This document shows, in pieces, positions 7,672-14,385 of a DNA stretch of 16,323 nucleotides (positions within the stretch are counted from its first letter, which is position 1; every line of letters begins with the position of its first letter). Origin of the DNA: Ruminococcaceae bacterium UBA1417 (GTDB lineage Bacteria > Bacillota > Clostridia > Oscillospirales > Acutalibacteraceae); contig DBPP01000023.1 in assembly GCA_002305575.1 (NCBI GenBank), forward strand, positions 31,686-48,008, read 5' to 3'. Both the position numbers and the translations under genes were made by a program. The notes below the pieces were generated by a model. It saw only the letters and a program-made list of their open reading frames with translations. It did not search any database and was not told the DNA's origin.

Positions 7672-8439
7672 TTATCCCTCAATAGCGCGGAGCACTGCGG
7701 CGACGAGCGCGCTGTCCGTCACCTTATATTCGTCCTCCGGCACACCTTTGCCGTCGATCTGACCGCCAAAAAAAATCTCCGGGTTGCCGCAGACGCTCGT
7801 GTCGTGCCGCAGGGACCGCGCCGAGGCGTGCACGCTGTGCACGCCGGTCTGCGCGATAAACGCATGCACGTTTCCGGCGTTGATGCCACCGCCAGGCAGG
7901 ATATCGATGCGTCCCGCCGCATATTCGAGCATCTGCCGGATCGTCTCCGCACCGGCCGGCGCGCTCGCCCGCTGGCCGCTTGTGAGCACACGCGTGACAC
8001 CGAGCGCGATCAGCGCATCAAGCGCCCGAAACACATTCGGCACGACATCAATCGCCCGGTGGAAAACTGTTTCAAGATTCGGATTTTCCGCGCGGACGCG
8101 TGCGAGGAAATCGGCGCAGCGCGCCTCGTCCACCGTACCGTCCGAATTTAAAAAGCCGAACACGATGCCGTCCGCCCCGGCACGGACCAACTGTACGGCA
8201 TCGCGGCAGATCGTGTCATAGTCATAGTCTGTGTAGCAGAAACCGCCCTCACGCGGGCGCACCATGCACATCACAGGGATGTTCACCCGCGCCTTGACGG
8301 CCTCCAGCGTGCCGATACTCGGCGTAAGGCCGCCGAGGAACAACGCGTTATTCAATTCGATGCGGCCTGCGCCGCCGGCTTCTGCCTGTACGGCATCCTC
8401 GGCACAACCGCAGCAGACTTCAAACAGAATGTTTTCCAT
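7672..8439 (-). CDS. cutC: CutC family protein
   Basis: 255 residues, the normal length for CutC TIM-barrel proteins. Landmarks: FEVCCGCAEDAVQAEAGGA near the start, then RIELN, LTPSIGTLEAV, the conserved MVRPREGGFCYTDYD, the His-containing ETVFHRAIDVV, VLTSGQ and ILPGGGIN. The ATG at 8439 is supported by AAAGGGAACGGAG just upstream; the reading frame stays open another 56 codons, but those have no family similarity. CutC was linked to copper tolerance in E. coli, yet that role is disputed and the enzymatic activity is not settled, so function here is only a family label. It is first in a two-gene operon with the AAA+ ATPase. Confidence 0.93.
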   Translation of the reverse strand: MENILFEVCCGCAEDAVQAEAGGAGRIELNNALFLGGLTPSIGTLEAVKARVNIPVMCMVRPREGGFCYTDYDYDTICRDAVQLVRAGADGIVFGFLNSDGTVDEARCADFLARVRAENPNLETVFHRAIDVVPNVFRALDALIALGVTRVLTSGQRASAPAGAETIRQMLEYAAGRIDILPGGGINAGNVHAFIAQTGVHSVHASARSLRHDTSVCGNPEIFFGGQIDGKGVPEDEYKVTDSALVAAVLRAIEG

Positions 8440-8512
8440 ACTCCGTTCCCTTTCTCTCCGATTTTGCGGAACACCTTTCCGGTGGCTCCGCATCGTCAGC
8501 TTTTTCAGATAC

Positions 8513-8538
8513 ATCGCGGGCCGGAAATGGTCCGCGAT
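8513..8538. repeat. Inverted repeat in the cutC leader
   Basis: ATCGCGGGCC (8513-8522) and GGTCCGCGAT (8529-8538) form a 10-bp dyad with one mismatch and a 6-base loop, about 75 bases upstream of the cutC start and just upstream of the asparaginase promoter. No T-run follows in the minus direction, so an operator or leader hairpin is more likely than a terminator. Confidence 0.4.
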
Positions 8539-8554
8539 TTGTCTATTTTGCGTC

Positions 8555-8582
8555 TTTACTTTCTCCTGAAAATGATTATAAT
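8555..8582 (+). promoter_or_regulatory. Predicted promoter of the asparaginase gene
   Basis: TTTACT (8555-8560), a 16-base spacer, TATAAT (8577-8582), about 60 bases upstream of the ATG. The -10 is perfect and the -35 matches at 4 of 6. Confidence 0.6.
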
Positions 8583-8603
8583 AGCCTTTGGCTTTAAAAT
8601 AAA
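8575..8603 (-). promoter_or_regulatory. Possible divergent promoter of cutC
   Basis: The palindrome ATTATAAT (8575-8582) gives TATAAT on the minus strand too (8575-8580). TTTATT (8598-8603) lies 17 bases upstream of it, a weak -35. If used, polymerase sites for cutC and asparaginase would overlap and compete. Confidence 0.35.
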
Positions 8604-8642
8604 GCAAAAAATCTGTGGATAGGAAAAGAATGGTGATTTTTC

Positions 8643-9656
8643 ATGCTGGATACGGCTCTTTTGACAGAAGAATACCGCGGCGGCCTGCTCGACCTGACGC
8701 ATTACGGCTACATCAGCGTCGTGGATGAGAGCGGCAAGGTCGTTTATGCGGCCGGCAATCCCGAAGCGGTCGTCTATTACCGCTCGGCCTCCAAGCCTGT
8801 GCAGGCGCTGCCGGTCATCGCACACCGGCTCGACGAAAAGTACGGTTTCACCGATGAGGAAACCGTGCTGTTTTCCGGCTCGCACCTCGGCGAAGCGTTT
8901 CACATCGAGGCGCTGAAATCGATTATGCGCAAGGCGGATCTTAACCCCGAAGACCTCATTATGAAGCCGACCGTCCCGGGCTCCACGCAGGCCAATGAAG
9001 ACCGCATCCGCGCGGGCCTGCCGAAATCGAAGCTCTACCACAATTGCAGTGGCAAGCACACGGCGCTGATGCTGATCCAGCGCGAAATGGGCGGCGACGT
9101 GAAGGATTACTGGAAAATCGGCTCCGTAGGCCAGAATGAAGTGCTCCGCACGATGAGCGTGCTCTCCGAATATCCCGAAAACAAAGTTGTCATCGGCGTC
9201 GACGGCTGCGGCGTACCGGTTTTCGCCTACCCGATGAAGAACATCGCGATCGCCTACAAAAACCTCGCCTGCATCGATACGATTCAGGATGACACGCTGC
9301 GCGAGGCGGCGCGCCGCTACGTGCCCCGCATTCACCAGTACCCGCACATGATGCGCGGTACGGGCTACCTGTGCTCGCTCATCAACCACGACGCGAATAT
9401 TGTCGCGAAGGGCGGCGCGAACGGCGTCTACGGCATCGGCCTGAAGAAAGAGCGTCTGGGCATCTCCTTCAAGATCAAGGACGGCACCGAGGCTGTCTGG
9501 CCGCTGATTATCCGCGAAATCTTCCGCCAGATCGGTTATTACAACGCCGAGACCGACGCGATGCTCGAGAGCCTGAACAACGGCGTCACCGTGAATGACA
9601 ACGACACGCCGGTCGGCGAGGTCAAGACCGTTTTCAAACTCGAGAAACTTGCGTAA
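8643..9656 (+). CDS. L-asparaginase, Rhizobium etli AnsA / class 3 type
   Basis: 337 residues, cytoplasmic, no signal peptide. It belongs to the Asparaginase_II family typified by the inducible R. etli enzyme, unrelated to bacterial type I/II asparaginases. The residues known for that enzyme fall at the same numbers here: S48 and K51 in RSASKP, S80 in SGSH, C135 and K138 in HNCSGKH, and C189 in DGCGVP. The second catalytic Lys is probably K256 in AKGGANG. This predicts an active zinc-containing enzyme hydrolysing asparagine to aspartate and ammonia. The ribosome binding site is poor (GGTGA close to the ATG at 8643). It is monocistronic, divergent from cutC and convergent with aroD with only 18 bases between stops and no clear terminator. 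Confidence 0.88.
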   Translation: MLDTALLTEEYRGGLLDLTHYGYISVVDESGKVVYAAGNPEAVVYYRSASKPVQALPVIAHRLDEKYGFTDEETVLFSGSHLGEAFHIEALKSIMRKADLNPEDLIMKPTVPGSTQANEDRIRAGLPKSKLYHNCSGKHTALMLIQREMGGDVKDYWKIGSVGQNEVLRTMSVLSEYPENKVVIGVDGCGVPVFAYPMKNIAIAYKNLACIDTIQDDTLREAARRYVPRIHQYPHMMRGTGYLCSLINHDANIVAKGGANGVYGIGLKKERLGISFKIKDGTEAVWPLIIREIFRQIGYYNAETDAMLESLNNGVTVNDNDTPVGEVKTVFKLEKLA

Positions 9657-9674
9657 TCTCGCATAATCTCAATA

Positions 9675-10400
9675 TCACAGCATGGAAGCCAATGCCTCTG
9701 CATCGATTTGCCCCGGTGCGGAGGCTTTTCCTTTGCTCGCAAACGTCATGACGGAGCCGAACGCGCCGCCGCGCACGCGCGTTACCTTCCCCAGTTCCCC
9801 CATCGAAATGCCGATGAGCGGCCCGTATGCAGCGCTGGCTTCGGTCATTGCGGACAGCAGCACCATCACGTCGCGCTGGTTCTGCGGCATCACAGCGATT
9901 TTCGGCAGGTCGCCGCCGAGCGCCTCCATTTGCCGGTAACGCTCCAGAAGCTCGGCGCGCGGTGGGGTTTTTTCAAAATCGTGGTTGGAGAGCACGATCA
10001 CAACGCCTTTCTCGTGCAGCGCGTCGATCGCCCGCTTTGCGCGCGATTGATGCGCGAGACAGCGCATCAGCTCGAGGTCGAGCATCGGCACGCCGAGCGC
10101 GCCAAGCGATTCATTGAGCGCAAAATACGCTTCGGAGTCGATCTCCCGCTCGCCGCCCTCTCCCTTTGTGCGAAACGTACACAGCACCGGCCGGCCCCCG
10201 GCCGCCTCCAGCACCGCATGCGCCGCCGCGAGGATATCCTCTTCCATATAATCGATCCGCCACTCGATGAGATCGGCGGGCGTTTTACAGATTTCCAAAA
10301 CGGCCGCCACCGCCGCCGCACACGTCTTCTCACAGACGGGGACGCAGATTTTCATTTTCCCGGCGCCGAATACCAGCCCGCCGGCCTCCACATGCCGCAT
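9675..10400 (-). CDS. aroD: Type I 3-dehydroquinate dehydratase
   Basis: 241 residues, close to the usual ~250. It converts 3-dehydroquinate to 3-dehydroshikimate through a Schiff base. The catalytic pair is visible: His140 in SNHDF and Lys167 in LPKIAVMP, the same 27-residue spacing as H143/K170 of E. coli AroD. The C-terminal MGELGKVTRVRGGAFGSVMTF is the conserved phosphate/substrate-binding end (quoted around the RVRGGAFGS core). I chose the ATG at 10400, which has GGAGG at good distance, over longer in-frame options that run into the promoter. No other shikimate gene is nearby, so biosynthetic versus quinate-catabolic use cannot be decided from context. Confidence 0.95.
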   Translation of the reverse strand: MRHVEAGGLVFGAGKMKICVPVCEKTCAAAVAAVLEICKTPADLIEWRIDYMEEDILAAAHAVLEAAGGRPVLCTFRTKGEGGEREIDSEAYFALNESLGALGVPMLDLELMRCLAHQSRAKRAIDALHEKGVVIVLSNHDFEKTPPRAELLERYRQMEALGGDLPKIAVMPQNQRDVMVLLSAMTEASAAYGPLIGISMGELGKVTRVRGGAFGSVMTFASKGKASAPGQIDAEALASML

Positions 10401-10455
10401 TGCAGCTTCCTCCAATCCCGGCCGCGCGCGTCGCGGCTGCTTTTGTTCTATTTTC

Positions 10456-10484
10456 AGTATAGCCAATTCTGCGAAAAAAGTCAA
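10456..10484 (-). promoter_or_regulatory. Predicted aroD promoter
   Basis: On the minus strand: TTGACT (10479-10484), exactly 17 bases, TATACT (10456-10461). A strong sigma-A-type match about 60 bases upstream of the aroD start, which also argues against the longer reading frame as the protein start. Confidence 0.75.
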
Positions 10485-10501
10485 AGAATCCTTCCCGTCC
10501 G

Positions 10502-10530
10502 TTGCCTTTTGGCCGGTACGGCGCTATAAT
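10502..10530 (+). promoter_or_regulatory. Predicted promoter of the IlvD/Edd-family gene
   Basis: TTGCCT (10502-10507), 17-base spacer, TATAAT (10525-10530), 33 bases before the ATG. It is back to back with the aroD promoter, with 17 bases between the two -35 boxes. Confidence 0.7.
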
Positions 10531-10563
10531 GGAAGCATCGGAAAAAGGAAAGGACGATTGTAC

Positions 10564-12282
10564 ATGCTGAAAAGTCAGGAAATCCGTAAGATCGCACCGG
10601 AAATGGACCCGCTGCGCATGGGCATGGGCTGGAAGGCCGAAGATCTCGACAAACCGCAGATTCTGATCGAAAGCACCTATGGGCAGAGCCATCCGGGTTC
10701 CGCACATCTGCTGCAGCTCGCGCAAAAGGCCCAGGCCGGTGCGGACGCGGCCGGCGGCAAAGGAGCGCTCTATTTTGCCACCGACATTTGCGACGGTATG
10801 GCGCAGGGCCATGACGGCATCAACTATTCGCTCCCCTCGCGCGACATCATCGCCGATCTCGTCGAAATCCACGCGAACGCGACGACCTTTGACGGCGGCG
10901 TATTCCTCGCAAGCTGCGACAAATCCGTCCCGGCGCTGCTGATGGCCATCGGGCGCATCAACATTCCGGCTGTATTCGTCACGGGCGGCGTTATGGATGC
11001 AGGGCCCGACCTGCTGACGCTTGAACAGATCGGCAAATACAGCGCGATGTTCCAGCGCGGCGAAATTACCGAAGAACAGTTTACCTATTATAAACACCAC
11101 GCCTGCCCCTCCTGTGGCGCGTGCTCGTTCATGGGCACGGCCTCGACGATGCAGATTATGGCTGAATCCCTCGGTTTGATGCTGCCCGGCTCCGCATTGA
11201 TGCCGGCCACGTGCGCCGATCTGGGCGACGTGGCGGTGAAGGCCGGCGAGACTGCCGTGGCACTCGCGCGAAAAGGTATCCGCGCATCCGACATTGTAAC
11301 GCAGAAGTCTTTTGAAAATGCGATCATGGTGCACGCCGCGATTTCAGGCTCCACCAACACGCTGATGCACCTGCCCGCCATCGCACACGAATTCGGCATC
11401 GAGCTCGACGCCGACGCCTTCGACCGCCTGCACCGCGGCGCGCATTACCTGCTGAACATCCGCCCAGCCGGCGAATGGCCCGCCCAGTACTTCTACTATG
11501 CAGGCGGCGTACCGCGCGTTATGGAGGAGATTCGCAGTCAGCTGCACCTCGACGTGCTCACCGTGACCGGCAAAACGCTCGGGGAAAACCTCGACGAGCT
11601 GAAAGCAAGCGGCTACTACGAAAAGTGCGACGCGTACCTGCGGAAAACCGGTCTGCAGCGCACCGACGTCATCCGCCGCTTTGACGACCCGATCGGCACA
11701 AACGGCGCGATCGCGATTCTGCGCGGCAACATTGCGCCGGACGGTGCGGTCGTCAAGCACACCGCCGTACCCAAAGAAATGCACAAAGCGCTGCTGAAAG
11801 CGCGGCCGTTCAATTCCGAGGAAGCGGCAATCGACGCCATTCTCACTCGAAAAATCAATCCGGGCGACGCAGTCATCATCCGCTATGAGGGTCCGCGCGG
11901 CAGCGGTATGCCCGAGATGTTCTACACCACCGAGGCCATCTCGAGCGACCCGGATCTCGCGGCCAGCATCGCGCTGCTGACAGACGGCCGTTTCTCCGGC
12001 GCAAGCCGCGGTCCGGCCATCGGCCACATTTCACCTGAAGCGGCGGAAGGCGGACCGATTGCACTTGTCGAAGAGGGTGATCTGATTGAAATTGACATTG
12101 AAAAGCGCGTGCTGCGCGTCTGCGGCATTCACGGCAAGCCCGCGGATGAAGCGGAAATTGCGCGCGTTTTCGCCGAACGCCGCAAAGCGCTGCCGCCGTT
12201 TAAGAGCCGCTACACGCGCGGCGTGCTCAAGCGTTTTACCGAATCCGCACAGTCCCCAATGAAGGGCGGCTATATGGCCTAA
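10564..12282 (+). CDS. IlvD/Edd-family dehydratase, probably aldonic-acid type
   Basis: 572 residues. Family landmarks: DGMAQGHDGINYSLPSRD, C118 in LASCDKSVPA, CPSCGACSFMGTASTM with C187 at the cluster-ligand position, GSTNTLMHLPAIAHE, RGNIAPDGAVVK, and DGRFSGASRG with S478. These dehydratases use an Fe-S cluster and Mg to convert dihydroxy or sugar acids to 2-keto acids. The first cluster cysteine of true IlvD (PCN motif) is absent: the site reads HPGSAHL with G45. That, plus GMGW near the start and AGGVPRVMEEIRS, points to the YjhG/YagF (xylonate dehydratase) side rather than branched-chain amino acid synthesis; no other ilv gene is near. The ATG at 10564 has GGAAAGGA 9 bases upstream. It stands alone between a promoter and a terminator. 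Confidence 0.85.
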   Translation: MLKSQEIRKIAPEMDPLRMGMGWKAEDLDKPQILIESTYGQSHPGSAHLLQLAQKAQAGADAAGGKGALYFATDICDGMAQGHDGINYSLPSRDIIADLVEIHANATTFDGGVFLASCDKSVPALLMAIGRINIPAVFVTGGVMDAGPDLLTLEQIGKYSAMFQRGEITEEQFTYYKHHACPSCGACSFMGTASTMQIMAESLGLMLPGSALMPATCADLGDVAVKAGETAVALARKGIRASDIVTQKSFENAIMVHAAISGSTNTLMHLPAIAHEFGIELDADAFDRLHRGAHYLLNIRPAGEWPAQYFYYAGGVPRVMEEIRSQLHLDVLTVTGKTLGENLDELKASGYYEKCDAYLRKTGLQRTDVIRRFDDPIGTNGAIAILRGNIAPDGAVVKHTAVPKEMHKALLKARPFNSEEAAIDAILTRKINPGDAVIIRYEGPRGSGMPEMFYTTEAISSDPDLAASIALLTDGRFSGASRGPAIGHISPEAAEGGPIALVEEGDLIEIDIEKRVLRVCGIHGKPADEAEIARVFAERRKALPPFKSRYTRGVLKRFTESAQSPMKGGYMA

Positions 12283-12295
12283 TCACCCCCCAACC

Positions 12296-12340
12296 GCGCG
12301 AATGCAGGATACGCTACCCCTTCCTGCATTCGCGCTTTTT
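12296..12340 (+). terminator. Strong terminator after the IlvD/Edd-family gene
   Basis: GCGCGAATGCAGGA (12296-12309) pairs perfectly with TCCTGCATTCGCGC (12322-12335), a 14-bp stem with a 12-base loop, followed by TTTTT. Confidence 0.9.
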
Positions 12341-12368
12341 GTGTATTTTGACAAACCCGCTATGTATA

Positions 12369-12386
12369 TATGAATATTTATACAAT
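12369..12386 (+). promoter_or_regulatory. ARG-box-like site upstream of binding protein 1
   Basis: TATGAATATTTATACAAT differs at one position from the 18-base ArgR operator consensus WNTGAATWWWWATTCANW as I remember it. The matching position in copy 2 (13439-13456) has three mismatches. In AT-rich DNA such matches arise easily, so ArgR control of this amino-acid transporter is only a hypothesis. Confidence 0.3.
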
Positions 12387-12405
12387 TCTTTGGCCGATTC
12401 AACAA

Positions 12406-12434
12406 TTGACCTTTTACAAAAAACAGAGTAAAAT
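12406..12434 (+). promoter_or_regulatory. Promoter of binding protein 1
   Basis: TTGACC (12406-12411), 17 bases, TAAAAT (12429-12434). A near-consensus vegetative promoter about 65 bases upstream of the start codon, conserved in copy 2 with the same spacer length. Confidence 0.8.
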
Positions 12435-12498
12435 ACAGACATTCCTAAAATTCACCGATAGAATTTTGGGTGAGAAGCATGAGGAAGGGTGAATAAAA

Positions 12499-13326
12499 AT
12501 GAAAATGAAGAAAATTTTGGCCGTTCTTTTTGCCGGTATTCTTACCGTCTCTATGACGGCGTGCAGCAATGGTGCCGCCAAAAAGATTGAAAGTCCGGAC
12601 GATTTTGAAGGCTCGAAAATTTCCGTGCAGACCGCGACCACCGCGCACGAAAACATTCAGGACATGCTCGACGAAGGCAAGAACATCGAAGTGCTCCCGT
12701 ACGAAAAAGTCACGCAGTGCTTTGACGATCTCGAGCTCGGGCGTGTCGACGCCGTTTACGTGGACAGCGTTGTCGCCGGCTACTATCTGACCGGCAGCGA
12801 TAAATTCCAGAAGGTATGGACCAGCGATGAAGGCGAACCGATCGGCATCTGCCTCAAAAAGGGCAATACGGACCTGAAAGCAATTCTTGAAGCTGCGATC
12901 GACACGCTGTACTATAACGGCACCATGGCGGAGCTTTCCGAAAAGCACTTCGGCTCTGCTGCGGATGTGGAAGGCGTGCGCACAGTAACCGAAGAGCCGG
13001 TGCTCGATCTTTCGAAGCTCTCCACCATCTCGGACGGCACGCTGACCGTCGGCATGGAAATCGGCTACCCGCCGATGGAGTACATGGACGAAAGCGGCCT
13101 CAACCCGATGGGCTTTGACGTAGATCTCTCCTACGCGCTCGGCGAACTGCTCGATCTCGACGTGGAGCTCGTCAATACCGCTTGGGATGGCATTTTCGCC
13201 GGCCTCGATAAGGAGCAGTACGATGTGGTGATCTCCTCTGTTTCGATTACGCCGGAGCGCCAGGAAGCTTACGAGCTGACAGAGCCTTACGTTTCGAACC
13301 AGCTCGTCATCGTCACCAAGAAATAA
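12499..13326 (+). CDS. Amino-acid ABC transporter binding lipoprotein 1, circularly permuted fold
   Basis: 275 residues. A lipoprotein signal (MKMKKILAVLFAG, lipobox MTAC with C22) anchors it outside the membrane. Residues ~30-150 read like the usual second half of a type II solute-binding protein: IESPDDFEGSKISVQTATT, LELGRVDAVYVD, ICLKKGNTDL, then a terminal NGTMAELSEKHFG. After a linker (~155-179), residues 180-275 read like the usual first half: LTVGMEIGYPPMEY, MGFDVDLSYALG, ISSVSITPERQEAYELTEPY, ending QLVIVTKK. The normal order is reversed. Arg in SITPER and Asp in VDAVYVD match residues that hold alpha-amino acids in HisJ-like proteins, so an amino acid is the expected ligand; which one is unknown. 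RBS GGAAGGG lies 9 bases upstream. Own promoter and terminator; it presumably shares the permease and ATPase downstream. Confidence 0.9.
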   Translation: MKMKKILAVLFAGILTVSMTACSNGAAKKIESPDDFEGSKISVQTATTAHENIQDMLDEGKNIEVLPYEKVTQCFDDLELGRVDAVYVDSVVAGYYLTGSDKFQKVWTSDEGEPIGICLKKGNTDLKAILEAAIDTLYYNGTMAELSEKHFGSAADVEGVRTVTEEPVLDLSKLSTISDGTLTVGMEIGYPPMEYMDESGLNPMGFDVDLSYALGELLDLDVELVNTAWDGIFAGLDKEQYDVVISSVSITPERQEAYELTEPYVSNQLVIVTKK

Positions 13327-13352
13327 TGCACAACCGCCAATGAGACCGTCTG

Positions 13353-13383
13353 GGGAGGGGCCAAATGCTCCTCCCTTTTTTCT
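13353..13383 (+). terminator. Terminator after binding protein 1
   Basis: GGGAGGGGC (13353-13361) pairs with GCTCCTCCC (13367-13375), 9 pairs with one G-U and loop CAAAT, followed by TTTTTT, C and more T. It makes the first binding-protein gene a single-gene transcript. Confidence 0.8.
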
Positions 13384-13428
13384 TTTGCAGCCCCGTATCG
13401 ACCCAATCCCCCCGTCCCCTCGGAAATA

Positions 13429-13504
13429 GCTATGTATATATGTATAAATATGCGTTTATTTGTCAGATTTATCAATTGACCCCCCGCGAAATTCGGAGTA
13501 AAAT
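13429..13504 (+). repeat. Promoter-region repeat, copy 2
   Basis: Ungapped match to 12359-12434: GCTATGTATATATG starts exactly 47 bases before the -35 box in both copies. The conservation of this upstream box beyond the promoter hexamers suggests a bound factor. Confidence 0.75.
13476..13504 (+). promoter_or_regulatory. Promoter of binding protein 2 and the transporter operon
   Basis: TTGACC (13476-13481), 17 bases, TAAAAT (13499-13504), the same hexamers and spacing as the promoter of binding protein 1. Confidence 0.8.
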
Positions 13505-13545
13505 GTAAATACTGTGAACAAATGATGAAGGAAGGGCTTTGTACA

Positions 13546-14373
13546 ATGAACGCAAAGAGAATGGGCACCGCTGTTCTGGCGGGTCTGCTGGCGCTTTCCA
13601 TGACGGCCTGCAGTGGCGGGGAAACCAAAAAGGTGGAGAGCCCTGCGGATTTTGAGGGGGCAAAAATTTCGGTACAGACCGCGACCACCGCGCACGACAG
13701 CCTGCAGGAAATGCAGGAGAACGGCGTAAACGTGGAGATTCTGCCATACGAAAAGGTGACGCAGTGCTTTGATGACCTCGAGCTCGGCCGCTGCGACGCC
13801 GTCTATGTCGACAGCGTGGTTGCCGCGTATTACCTCACCGGCGAAGAGGACAAGTTCCAGAGCGTATGGAGAAGCGAGGAAGGCGAACCGATGGGTATCT
13901 GCCTGAAGAAAGGCAACACCGGTATGCTGGAGCTCGTGGAATCTGCCATCGACACGCTGTACTACAACGGTAAGATGGGCGAAATTGCGACCAAGCACTT
14001 CGGCTCCAACGTGACCGAGGGCGTGCGCACCGTGACCGAAGAGCCGACGCTCGACCTCTCCAAGCTTTCGACCGTTGAGGAGGGCAAACTGATCATCGGC
14101 TTTGAAGCCGGCTACCCGCCGATGGAGTACACGGACGATTCCGGCCTTGAATACATCGGCTTCGATGTGGACCTGGCCAAGGAGCTTGCCTCCATGTTCG
14201 GCCTCGAGGTAGAATTCGTCAACACGACGTTTGACGGCGTGTTTGCCGGCCTCGATAAGGGCCAGTACGACATGATCATTGCGGCCGTCTCCATTACGCC
14301 CGAGCGTCAGGAAGCCTATGAAATGACGGAACCGTACATTTCGAACCAGCTTGTTATCGTCACCAAGAAGTAA
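13546..14373 (+). CDS. Amino-acid ABC transporter binding lipoprotein 2, circularly permuted fold
   Basis: 275 residues from the ATG at 13546, chosen because AAGGAAGGG lies 9 bases upstream (as in copy 1) and because it gives the same length and the same lipobox position (MTAC, C22). An in-frame ATG pair at 13522 would add 8 residues before the signal peptide. It is a close paralogue of the previous gene, with shared blocks such as SVQTATTAH in variant form, LPYEKVTQCFDDLELGR, GVRTVTEEP and SNQLVIVTKK. It has the same swapped order: second-lobe half at ~30-150, first-lobe half (IIGFEAGYPPMEY to the end) at ~180-275. Binding residues differ little, so ligands are probably related. It is the binding protein directly linked to the permease and ATPase, separated from them by a hairpin. 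Confidence 0.9.
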   Translation: MNAKRMGTAVLAGLLALSMTACSGGETKKVESPADFEGAKISVQTATTAHDSLQEMQENGVNVEILPYEKVTQCFDDLELGRCDAVYVDSVVAAYYLTGEEDKFQSVWRSEEGEPMGICLKKGNTGMLELVESAIDTLYYNGKMGEIATKHFGSNVTEGVRTVTEEPTLDLSKLSTVEEGKLIIGFEAGYPPMEYTDDSGLEYIGFDVDLAKELASMFGLEVEFVNTTFDGVFAGLDKGQYDMIIAAVSITPERQEAYEMTEPYISNQLVIVTKK

Positions 14374-14385
14374 GCCTGAAACCGT

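Larger units (their letters stand above)
12359..12434 (+). repeat. Promoter-region repeat, copy 1
   Basis: This 76-base stretch aligns without gaps to 13429-13504. The first 14 bases (GCTATGTATATATG) are identical, as are CAATTGACC and GAGTAAAAT, and partial identity runs between. Both copies sit at the same distance before a paralogous binding-protein gene, so the duplication took the regulatory region along with the gene. Confidence 0.75.

Noticed and set aside
10330..11334. 334-codon minus-strand frame opposite the dehydratase and across both promoters
   Set aside because: Covers two well-formed divergent promoters and is antisense to a conserved enzyme.
12359..12386. TGTATA-N10-TATACA inverted repeat (12363-12384) as the operator
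   Set aside because: Perfect in copy 1 but the right arm is not kept in copy 2, whereas GCTATGTATATATG is; probably chance in AT-rich DNA.
12283..12498. Riboswitch or T-box in the leader of binding protein 1
   Set aside because: Transcription should start near 12440, leaving about 60 bases; too short for a known amino-acid riboswitch or T-box and no matching motif seen.
12499..14373. Idea that the two binding-protein genes are truncated or rearranged pseudogenes
   Set aside because: Both are complete, equal in length, have signal peptides, lipoboxes, promoters and good ribosome binding sites, and keep every expected block of the fold, only in swapped order.
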